DNA of 9,327 nt, from assembly GCA_903934155.1 (NCBI GenBank), contig CAIZMS010000188.1, forward strand, positions 1 through 9,327, given 5' to 3'. The first letter of the stretch is position 1. Every line of letters starts with the position of its first letter. The position numbers and the translations under genes are program-made. The notes beneath the pieces were generated by a model that searched no databases, was not told the origin of the DNA, and saw only the letters and a list, made by a program, of their open reading frames with translations. The stretch comes from an uncultured bacterium. GTDB taxonomy: Bacteria > Verrucomicrobiota > Kiritimatiellia > CAIKKV01 > CAITUY01. Shown here piece after piece: positions 1-7,600 of this stretch.

Positions 1-4
1 CCAC

Positions 5-60
5 GGGTAGGGACGGCTCTCCGAGCCGTCCGCGGAGGCCTCAGAGAGGCCTCCCTACCC
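5..60. repeat. REP-doublet (REPIN-like) palindromic element, intergenic
   Basis: An outer stem GGGTAG (5-10) pairs with CTACCC (55-60) and encloses two perfect 9-bp hairpins. They are GGACGGCTC/GAGCCGTCC (11-19 with 23-31, loop TCC) and GGAGGCCTC/GAGGCCTCC (34-42 with 46-54, loop AGA), separated by 2 nt. The left half and the reverse complement of the right half agree at 21 of 26 positions, so the element is two related units in inverted orientation. The tetranucleotide GTAG sits at the foot of each hairpin, as in classical REP sequences. It lies 45 bp past the stop of the minus-strand gene ending at 105 and could also act as a transcript-end structure, but no T-run follows it. Family membership is inferred; the pairing is seen directly. 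Confidence 0.75.
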
Positions 61-104
61 AAATCAGATCAAGACATTAGTGAGACTATTAATAAACCAC
101 CCCA

Positions 105-929
105 CTACCGTCGGTGCCACTGGGGGCCACCGGGGCGCGACTGCCGGATCACGGTGGGCTTCGGCTGCTTGGGCTCTTCCAGTAGCAGGGCATACCAGGT
201 CTCGCCCAGCGCGGCATTGGAAAACTGCCCCACCCGGCCGTTGGCCACATGCTCCCAGTTGGCTTCCAGCACCTCGTCATCCGTGGCCGTCTTGCCGTCC
301 ACCAACACCTTGATGGCCTCCTCAGTCTGTTTCTTGCGCAACAGCATCCAGGAATAGGTGGCATAAATCAAGGCGCCGTCATTCTTGAATTTTTTCCGAT
401 ACTTCTCATAGGTCTTCTTGAGTTCCGCCTCCTGGCCCAGCTTGTACTGGCGGCACATTTTCATGCAAACCAGAACGGGATCACCCAGCATCGTCTTGGG
501 AAGAATGCGATCCACCTCCTCGAACTTCTTCAATTGGAAGAGGAATTGCAACCGGATGGCGTTGATCTGGCGATCCAGCAGGAAACTCCATTTGCAATAC
601 GGCTCCATCTGGCGCGTAGTCTCCAACGCCTCAGTCATCATGGTATCCTGATCCTTGCGCGCCTGATCCATGATCCATTTCATGTTCCCACCGCGACTGC
701 CGAGCTGCTCATACTTCCGCCGGAGCACCGTGGTCCGCTCCGTGATGCGGGCCTGGATCCCCGTCATGAGGGCCGTGATCTTGCGCCGTATATAGAAGGT
801 GACCGCCACCTGAATACCCAATCCCGCCACAATCGCGAGCACCACACTCCAAGCCCACCAGTGAAGCCCATAATGCAATCCGGCCCACAGAACCGCCATA
901 CTTGCCAACGATATGAGAAGAGTCAACAT
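105..929 (-). CDS. Membrane-anchored protein with TPR-like helical domain, function unknown
   Basis: This is a 274-residue protein that I do not recognise as a named family. Two hydrophobic segments open it (about residues 2-20 and 25-47) and are followed by a basic RRK stop-transfer stretch, predicting a membrane hairpin with the bulk of the protein on the cytoplasmic side. Residues about 50-95 are highly charged and helical. From about 110 to 250 the pattern is of paired amphipathic helices resembling degenerate tetratricopeptide repeats, for example around LFQLKKFEEVDRIL and SWMLLRKKQTEEAIKVL. The last 20 or so residues are a Pro/Arg-rich, probably disordered tail. The ATG at 929 is supported by a GAAAGGA Shine-Dalgarno (945-939) and a well-placed promoter. 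The gene is divergent from addB, so no shared operon is implied. A scaffold or protein-interaction role is possible but only inferred from the repeat-like helices. Confidence 0.75.
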   Translation of the reverse strand: MLTLLISLASMAVLWAGLHYGLHWWAWSVVLAIVAGLGIQVAVTFYIRRKITALMTGIQARITERTTVLRRKYEQLGSRGGNMKWIMDQARKDQDTMMTEALETTRQMEPYCKWSFLLDRQINAIRLQFLFQLKKFEEVDRILPKTMLGDPVLVCMKMCRQYKLGQEAELKKTYEKYRKKFKNDGALIYATYSWMLLRKKQTEEAIKVLVDGKTATDDEVLEANWEHVANGRVGQFSNAALGETWYALLLEEPKQPKPTVIRQSRPGGPQWHRR

Positions 930-938
930 AGCCAGTAA

Positions 939-945
939 TCCTTTC
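939..945 (-). promoter_or_regulatory. Ribosome binding site for the 105-929 gene
   Basis: On the minus strand GAAAGGA lies 9 nt upstream of the ATG at 929. It supports that start over internal ATGs of the same frame. Confidence 0.6.
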
Positions 946-955
946 GATGCGTCTG

Positions 956-983
956 ATTATATCGGATGCCGGCATTCTGTCCA
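956..983 (-). promoter_or_regulatory. Sigma70-type promoter of the 105-929 gene
   Basis: Read on the minus strand, TGGACA (983-978, 5 of 6 match to TTGACA) is followed after 16 bp by a perfect TATAAT (961-956). Transcription would start near 949, giving a leader of about 20 nt that just covers the Shine-Dalgarno and the ATG at 929. The fit of box sequence, spacing and gene position makes this the best promoter candidate in the window. Confidence 0.65.
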
Positions 984-991
984 CCGGGTTT

Positions 992-1018
992 GTCCTTGTC
1001 GTCCTTGAAGTCCTTTTC
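992..1018. repeat. Three tandem 9-bp units (GTCCTTNNN)
   Basis: GTCCTTGTC, GTCCTTGAA and GTCCTTTTC follow one another without a gap in the divergent intergenic region. The first six bases are identical in all three and the last three vary. It is too short to call a functional array. It could be a microsatellite remnant or a protein-binding repeat upstream of addB. Confidence 0.6.
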
Positions 1019-1033
1019 CCGACCCACTACACT
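1005..1033 (+). promoter_or_regulatory. Weak candidate promoter for addB
   Basis: TTGAAG (1005-1010) and TACACT (1028-1033) are separated by exactly 17 bp, each matching 4 of 6 consensus bases. A start near 1040 would leave only about 8 nt before the ATG at 1048, which agrees with the absence of a recognisable Shine-Dalgarno there. Two weak boxes at the right spacing can easily arise by chance. Confidence 0.25.
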
Positions 1034-1047
1034 CCCCGGCAACCGTC

Positions 1048-4000
1048 ATGAACAATAAACCGGAAACCCCCGATGCCACCCTCCTCGTCTACCCGACCGC
1101 CGTCGCCCTGCGGCAGGCTCAGCGGCGGGCTCTGGAACGGGTGGCTTTTTTCGACGGGCGCGGGCATATCACGCTTTCCTCGCTCCTGCGCGAATGCGCC
1201 ACGGTCGCCCTGAAGCACCGGAAACTCCGACCCATCACCGACCTCGACCGGGAACTCGCCATCGTCAAGGCCATCACAACATTCCGTTCCATGGAAAAGG
1301 GGAAAGGCCGAATCCTCGCCGCCCTCGCCCCTTCCGCACTCGAGGAAATACTCTCCCAGTTAATTGACACCATCGCCCCGCTTGCCGACCGGGCCCATGA
1401 CTTTCTCGCCCTCCTGGCCGCTGACCGGACCACGCCGAAAAACCCGGAACTGGCCGCCCTCTATGCCGCATTCGCCGAAGCCTGCACCTCCCTGGGCGTT
1501 GCCGACGAGGCCACCCTCAACGCGGCCATCCTCACCCACCTGCGCGGCGACCGTACCCAATGGCCCCCCATCCTCCGCCAAGCCAACACCATCACCTTTC
1601 TCGCCGTCCGCTGGGTGGCCCCCTTCCAGGAATCGGTGATCCATGCCCTGGGCAACCAGCTCGGACGGGACAGGGTAATCGTGCGCCACATCCTCGCCGA
1701 CTACGAACAGGACTGGTGGGGCGAGAGCCTGCTGACCGACACCGGCCGCCTCCTTTTCGGCGACGCCCAAAACATCGCCGGTGAATGCGAATTCCAGTCG
1801 GAATCCACCCGCTCCGCCATCGAACACCTGACCAGCCTCCGCGAAGGCTACGCCATGCAGGATCGCGCCCTCGCCGAACAAGCCCGCACCCGGGTCGGCT
1901 TCTCCTGCTCCGTCGGAACCTACGGCGAAATCGAGGATCTCGCCCGCCGCATCGCCTGGGAAATCCACGACCGCCCGGATCCCGTCCGACCGGAAGATAT
2001 CTGCCTCGTCTCCCGCAATCTCGGCGCCGCATCAGACGCCATCATGGACGTCTTCTCCCGCTTCAACATCCCCTACTACTTCCGGCGTGGCGTCCCGATC
2101 CTCGCCGTCCCCGTCATTAAAACGGTTCTCGCCCTCGCCCGTTTCTCCGCCACCCGGGAACGCGATACCTTCTGCGCCCTGCTCCAAAGTCCCTGGATCG
2201 ACTGGAGCCCGCATCTCGCCAACCCGGCCCAACTCGCCGATGACCTTCTCCGGTCCGGCGTCGAGCCGATCCTGGATACACCCGACCGGATTTCCCGCCG
2301 CCTCGCCACCTACGCCCTGAAACAGCGACGGTTTGCCGAACGGGCGGACGCCGACGCCTACGCCTCCGACGCCATTCAAGCCCTTCGCCTCGCTCTGGGC
2401 AGCCCCACGGTGAAGTCGTTTGACGCCGGCCTCTCGGATCTCGTGACACGTTGCGCAAGCTTTAAAATATCGGTTGCGCAAGATATCGAGCCGGGCGACG
2501 AACTCACCAGCCGCGCCCAACTTCTCAATGCCAAGGCATGGGAAACGGCCTCCGAAATGTTCACCACGCTCCGGCGCCATAAGCTGGTCAGCGAGGACAA
2601 TAGCCAGTCCATTTCCTGGGCCGATATTGTCGATCTCCTCAACCGCGCACTGGAAAACCTGACCATTTCAGCCACGCCGCCGGATGAAGGCGGGGTCTGG
2701 ATCCTGAACCCCTTCGATGTCGCCGGCCTTAACTTCAAGGTGGTCCTCGTTGCCGGGCTCAATGCCGGCGCCTTCCCGAAATCACCGACCCAGAGTCCCC
2801 TCTTCCCGGACTCCGAACTCCTCGCCTTCCGAGAGCGGCTTCAGAAGAAGGGTCCCCTGCCGGTGGCCGCACTTGCCGCCTCCCGGGCGCGAAACAGCCA
2901 GGAGAACCTTCTCTTCCTGACCACGCTCGCCGCCTCCCGGGAACGAATGGTCTTCTCCTATGCCGGCCATGATGAAACCGGCCAAGAACTCACCCCATCC
3001 GTATTTTACAGCACCCTGTGGCGCCTGGTCGGCTGGCCCGCCTGGCCTGTTCTCCCGGCGGCCCCGCCAGATCCCTACGATGGTTGGCGTCTTTCAACAG
3101 GAGCCTTCCACCTCCAGACCCACTGGAATCGACACCAGCAAGCCGCCATCGCCTCTTTCAAACGGCGCCCCTTTCCCGGGGAATCCTATCTTGGAACCAT
3201 CCCACTCGCCCTGTGCCGGGCAAATGACGAACGGCGGCAACGGTTGGCGAGCTGTGGAGGGCCACGCTTTGTCGTGGCCGGAGAAACGCAGGACGCGACA
3301 AAGCGCGTCCCTCCACCTTCCGCCCTGGCGGAACATATTTCGCATGGGATTCAGGTGGAGCGGCAGCGGCAGGCTTTCTTTGCGCGGCAAAATGCAGAGA
3401 CCTCGAAAACGCCCACTGACCTTTCCCGGGAACCTGGGCATGAGTATGCCGGAGTGCTCGATCCCGCCCTGTGGAACACCCTCCGACCAGCCCCGACGGA
3501 AGCCATACAGGATTTCAGCCCGACGCAACTCGAACGCCTCGTAGCCTGTCCGTATCAATACTATCTCGAGCATGTTCTCAAGGTGAAAGCCATCGAACCC
3601 AACGAACTTGAGCCCAACACGATGGACTTCGGAACCGCAATCCATACCATTCTGTTTGAGGGATTCAGAATGCTGCAGGGGCACCCCCCCAGCCGCTCGA
3701 TCCCGAAACTGACCCCGCTCGCAGAAACCCATCACCGCCTCTTTGCTCCAGTCTGGGCTGTTCGTGATCCGCACGGTGACTGGCATCTCCAGGAAACCGA
3801 GGGAAGACCCTCGGATGACGCCCTGCCGCTGGTCAATTTCCCGACGGACGGGAAAACGATTCTGGCCTTCTTTGACGACCTGACCGAAGCCCTGCTCGAC
3901 TGGGCGACCAGCGGCAATGCCCTCTGGATGCTGGGCGCTCCGGCACAGTTGAATGTCCAGCGCCTCCGGATCGGCAGGGCCGTCCGGAACCTCGTCCGCA

Positions 4001-4653
4001 CCGCGCTCGACCCGCAAGCGTTGCCCGAAGGAAGCGGCCTGGAGAACTTCCGGCGCTACCCCGCCCTTCTGGAGCACACCTTCAACACCGCCCGCACAGA
4101 GGCCGTTCCCTCCGTTGAAATCACCGACCCGGTCGATCCCAACCACCGGTTCCGCCTGCACGGCAAAATCGATCGCGTGGATTTCGTCTTCGATCCCGAT
4201 CGCCGCCTCCGCGCCGCCATCGTTGTGGATTACAAGGGCTCGGGAAAGGCCAAGCTCAAAACCGGAGACTTGGCCAATGGCATCAGCACTGCTACCGATT
4301 GCCAGCTTCCCGCCTACGCCCTGGCCGCAAAGAGGATCTTGCGGCCCTCTGAAATTTCAAATATCAAGTCAGAGATCCCCATCCTCATGCACTATCTTTC
4401 CTACACCCTGTCGCCCTCCGACATGGTGAAGCAGTGCAAAAAACAGTGGATCGGCCTCGACGGAAGCCCGGGCGAGGCATGCGACCTCGTTACCGCCTTC
4501 ACCGCCAGCGCCTTCGCCGCGTTGAACCGCTATGAACGCGGCGATTTCGCCGTTGCACCGAAGGCCTGCGAGTATTGCACCCTGAACGCCTGTTGCCGCC
4601 ACGCCGCCAGCCTGCTTTCAACGGAAGCCCCCGAAAGCGGAGGTGACTCATGA
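1048..4653 (+). CDS. addB: AddB-type ATP-dependent nuclease subunit with Fe-S PD-(D/E)XK domain
   Basis: This 1201-residue protein is the likely AddB partner of the helicase-nuclease encoded next. AddAB binds a double-strand DNA end, unwinds and degrades it, and prepares a 3' tail for RecA. The N-terminal two thirds has the fold signature of an inactive superfamily 1 helicase: no Walker A lies in the N-terminus, but later helicase-like blocks are present (about 291-360, 551-577 and 612-638). The C-terminal nuclease shows His866, GKIDRVD (1039-1045, catalytic Asp1042), DYK with Asp1061 and Lys1063, and Gln1086/Tyr1090 of the QxxxY motif. Cys834 together with Cys1174, Cys1177 and Cys1183 (CX2CX5C) reproduces the AddB iron-sulfur staple. 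Length fits AddB. No clear Shine-Dalgarno precedes the ATG. A 21-codon palindromic repeat is embedded at residues 736-757. A RecC assignment is excluded by the intact nuclease and cysteines. Confidence 0.88.
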   Translation: MNNKPETPDATLLVYPTAVALRQAQRRALERVAFFDGRGHITLSSLLRECATVALKHRKLRPITDLDRELAIVKAITTFRSMEKGKGRILAALAPSALEEILSQLIDTIAPLADRAHDFLALLAADRTTPKNPELAALYAAFAEACTSLGVADEATLNAAILTHLRGDRTQWPPILRQANTITFLAVRWVAPFQESVIHALGNQLGRDRVIVRHILADYEQDWWGESLLTDTGRLLFGDAQNIAGECEFQSESTRSAIEHLTSLREGYAMQDRALAEQARTRVGFSCSVGTYGEIEDLARRIAWEIHDRPDPVRPEDICLVSRNLGAASDAIMDVFSRFNIPYYFRRGVPILAVPVIKTVLALARFSATRERDTFCALLQSPWIDWSPHLANPAQLADDLLRSGVEPILDTPDRISRRLATYALKQRRFAERADADAYASDAIQALRLALGSPTVKSFDAGLSDLVTRCASFKISVAQDIEPGDELTSRAQLLNAKAWETASEMFTTLRRHKLVSEDNSQSISWADIVDLLNRALENLTISATPPDEGGVWILNPFDVAGLNFKVVLVAGLNAGAFPKSPTQSPLFPDSELLAFRERLQKKGPLPVAALAASRARNSQENLLFLTTLAASRERMVFSYAGHDETGQELTPSVFYSTLWRLVGWPAWPVLPAAPPDPYDGWRLSTGAFHLQTHWNRHQQAAIASFKRRPFPGESYLGTIPLALCRANDERRQRLASCGGPRFVVAGETQDATKRVPPPSALAEHISHGIQVERQRQAFFARQNAETSKTPTDLSREPGHEYAGVLDPALWNTLRPAPTEAIQDFSPTQLERLVACPYQYYLEHVLKVKAIEPNELEPNTMDFGTAIHTILFEGFRMLQGHPPSRSIPKLTPLAETHHRLFAPVWAVRDPHGDWHLQETEGRPSDDALPLVNFPTDGKTILAFFDDLTEALLDWATSGNALWMLGAPAQLNVQRLRIGRAVRNLVRTALDPQALPEGSGLENFRRYPALLEHTFNTARTEAVPSVEITDPVDPNHRFRLHGKIDRVDFVFDPDRRLRAAIVVDYKGSGKAKLKTGDLANGISTATDCQLPAYALAAKRILRPSEISNIKSEIPILMHYLSYTLSPSDMVKQCKKQWIGLDGSPGEACDLVTAFTASAFAALNRYERGDFAVAPKACEYCTLNACCRHAASLLSTEAPESGGDS
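3254..3316. repeat. REP-doublet (REPIN-like) element inside addB
   Basis: An outer stem GTGGAG (3254-3259) / CTCCAC (3311-3316) encloses two 7-bp hairpins: GGCCACG/CGTGGCC (3260-3266 with 3273-3279, loop CTTTGT) and GGACGCG/CGCGTCC (3291-3297 with 3304-3310, loop ACAAAG). The spacer is 11 nt. The two loops are complementary to each other, and the halves align as inverted copies at 22 of 27 positions. GGAG stands at the hairpin foot. The element is 63 nt, exactly 21 codons, and is translated as Gly/Pro/Ala-rich sequence around residues 736-757 of AddB, between the helicase-like part and the nuclease domain. Confidence 0.75.
4351..4362. repeat. AT-rich 12-mer shared by addB and addA (copy 1)
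   Basis: GAAATTTCAAAT lies in the otherwise GC-rich 3' part of addB, within the stretch encoding SEISNIKSEI. The same 12-mer recurs at 6687-6698 in addA in the same reading phase (Glu-Ile-Ser-Asn). It may be the remnant of a dispersed AT-rich repeat; the match is exact but short. Confidence 0.4.
4639..4646 (+). promoter_or_regulatory. Strong ribosome binding site for addA
   Basis: GGAGGTGA lies inside the last codons of addB; its GGAGG core ends 6 nt before the addA ATG at 4650. The TGA inside it (4644-4646) is in frame with addA, so translation of addA cannot begin further upstream. This fixes the short N-terminus of AddA. Confidence 0.85.
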
Positions 4654-7600
4654 GCCCCTGTCGCAATATCCGGTTTATCGCCTCGGCTGGAACCGGAAAA
4701 ACCCACCAGGTGGTGAGTCTCTATCAGGCGCTGCTGTTCGGCCGACCCTACCCGGCCGATGACCGGGCACTTCCCGGAGTCAAGGCCGGTTCCATTTTTG
4801 ACGGCGCGACCCGCCTGCCGCCGGACCGGATCCTCATGCTGACCTTCACCAAGAATGCCGCCGCCGAAATGCGGTCCCGCGTCACCGAAGCCATCGAACA
4901 TGAACTGGCCACCGGAAATCCGGAGACCGAGGCCTTTTGCTGGAGCCTGCTGCGCCAGCTTTCCAATGCCACCCTCTCGACCATTCATTCCTTTGCCCAG
5001 CAGCTCCTGTCGTCCAACACCCTGCTGCTTGGCCTTTCGCCGGATCTAACCATCCTGGAGGAGTCAGAAGCGGAGGATCTCCGAACGGACATCATCACAG
5101 CCGTCCTGAAGACCGCCCTGACCAGCGCCGATGCCGGTTACTCCGCGGATGTGGAATGCCTGTGCGACGGCCGCGGCTTCCCGGGAATGGAGGAGGGCCT
5201 CGTCAGAGTTCTCCGATTGGGCGCCGCCTGGGGCCTGGATCTAGTACAGTCCACCCCAGCCTCCCTCGTGACGCCGCCCATCCCGCCCTGTCCCGAAGAC
5301 CTGGCTGCCATTTTTGAAAAAGTTGAATCCGCCTCCTGGCAGAAAAGTAAAAAACTGCATGAGGTGCTTGATGCGCTCAAGGATTCCATCAGGCGGATAC
5401 ACGCTGTAGTAACCGGCGTCTCGCCGGTACAGGCGCCTGAAGATGCCGCCGGGGACGGCGGCTACTACAGCACACTGATCGCGGAAGAGGCTGTCAAAAT
5501 TCGCAAGATCAGCAAGGGAAACTGGGGGCAAAAAGAGGATATCAAGGCCTTGAAAATCGAGATCGAAGCCGCCCTCGACTCTCTTGCCGCCTATCCGGAC
5601 CGTGTCCACGCCACCCGCCTCCTGATTTCCTTCCTCACCCTGGCACAGGATTGCGCCCGCCAGATCCAGGCCTGCAAACGCGCCCAGGGCGTTTTGGATT
5701 TCGATGACCTCCTGTTCACGACCCGGGACCTGATCCGGGCGCGACCCACCTGTGTTCCTGGATTTGAGGTCATCATCGTGGACGAGGCCCAGGATAATTC
5801 GCGCCTTCAAAACGAGCTGATCCGCCTCGTCCAGGAGGCCTCCGGAGCCAGCATGGTCATGTGCGGCGATACCAAGCAGACCATCTACGGCTGGCGGGGC
5901 GCGGATGCCGAGGGGCTTTCCCGGTTTGCCGAAACCCTGCACCTGGATGCCGTTCCGCTCCGGACCAGTTACCGGAGCCAGAAGGGAATCCTGGACTGGA
6001 TCAATGATATCTTCGCTGGAGTCGTTCTCGGCGTGGATCGGTACGGCGAGAATGAAACGCTCTCCCCTTGTCCCCGTGCTAAAGCTCTGGAGGGCCCGTC
6101 CGTGGAACTCCTCATTCCGGAATGGGAATGGGGACCGAAACCGGATGACTCCATTTCAACCGGAAATAAAGAACCCAAATTGCGACTGACTCTGACACCC
6201 AAGGATGTGCGGGCTCTGGCCGTGAGCCATCCCGGCAATCCCGCCTGGGAGGCCGCCGCAGAGCAGACCGAACAGGCCATCGCGATGGAAGCCCGCGCCG
6301 TGGCGCGCCGTATCAGGCTCCTCACCACCCCCGGCGCAGGAACGCCATGGCATCCCGCCCAGATCTGGAATGCGGCGCGGGGCGAGTGGATCGCGGCGCC
6401 CGCCAAACCCTATCAGTTCCGAGACATCCTGATCCTCCTGCGTGCCAGTACCCGGCAGGAACTCTATGAACAGGCGCTCCAGGAAGAAGGCATCCCTTTC
6501 ACCACCGACGGAAAGGGCCGCGGGTTTTTCGCGCGTCAGGAAACGCTGGATGTTGCCAACCTGCTCTCCTGGCTCGCTTTTCCAAACGACCGCCTCGCCT
6601 TTCTGGGTTTGCTGCGGTCCCCGTTTGTCGCGCTATCCGACAATGCCGTGGCCACGCTGGGAACCAACCTCCAGGATCTGGAATTTGAAATTTCAAATCC
6701 CTTCCTGTCACGGCTTCGCGCTCTGGCGGGACGCATCAGTGCCGTTGATCTCGTGCGGGAGGCGATCCGGTTGACCGGCTATGACGCCATCCTGGCCGGC
6801 ACCTTCCACGGCGTCCAGCGCCTGGCCAATCTCCAGAAACTGCTGAGCTGGATCCAGGCGCGTGAGCGCGACGAGACCCTGAACCTTCAGGAAACAGCCA
6901 GGCGCCTGGCGGGGGAAATCACCCGGGGACGGGAAGCCCCGGATGCCGCCGTGCTGGATCCGGACGATGATTCCGTCCGCATCAACACGGTTCATGCCGC
7001 CAAGGGACTGTCCAGCCCGGTCGTCATCCTTCCAGATCTACGCCGCTTACCCCAGTCCGACCGCGACTGGGTTCTGGTCACCCGTGATGAAACCGGCGAG
7101 GCCCGGGGCGTGGCGGGAAAAGTGAAGGTGTACGCCGACGATGACGCCGGGGACCTTGAAAGCGCGCTCTACCCGGCGGCCTCGGACGAAAACAAGGAAG
7201 CCCGCGACCAGGAATCGCGGCGCCTGTTTTATGTCGCCTGCACCCGCGCCCGGGATCTGTTGATTCTCTCCGGCGAAAATCCAAGCAATGGAAGCCAGGA
7301 CGCCTGGCGCTCCTGGATCAACCAGCATCTGATTCAACGCAACTTCGACACCGCGCTTCTCAGGGTTCGTCCGTATGGCGAAGTGGAAAAAGCCTGGCGA
7401 AAGATCGCCACGCCGACTCTCGATCGGGAAATCCCGACACCGGGTGACTTCATGGCTGTCGGCAACGGGAGTCCGGCGGTTTCCGGAAAAGAACGATACC
7501 GTTACCCGGTGACTGCGCTGATTCATTCTGATCTGACAGCACCCTCACCCCAACCCTCTCCCCTGAAGGGAGAGGGAGTCCTGGCACATCGCCTGTCGCT

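Noticed and set aside
249..938. Plus-strand open frame of 229 codons opposite the membrane/TPR-like gene
   Set aside because: The minus strand has promoter, Shine-Dalgarno, two membrane segments and coherent helices; the plus-strand product has none of these.
2451..2482. Direct repeat TTGCGCAAG (2451-2459 and 2474-2482) around an AT-rich patch in addB
   Set aside because: The unit is only 9 bp and self-palindromic; there is no further structure and the reading frame is normal, so chance or local slippage is enough.
3094..4161. Long minus-strand open frame (355 codons) opposite addB, and similar ones at 1360-1968 and 5241-5942
   Set aside because: They lie wholly opposite genes with complete conserved motifs, have low-complexity Gly/Arg-rich translations, and are expected shadows of GC-rich coding sequence.
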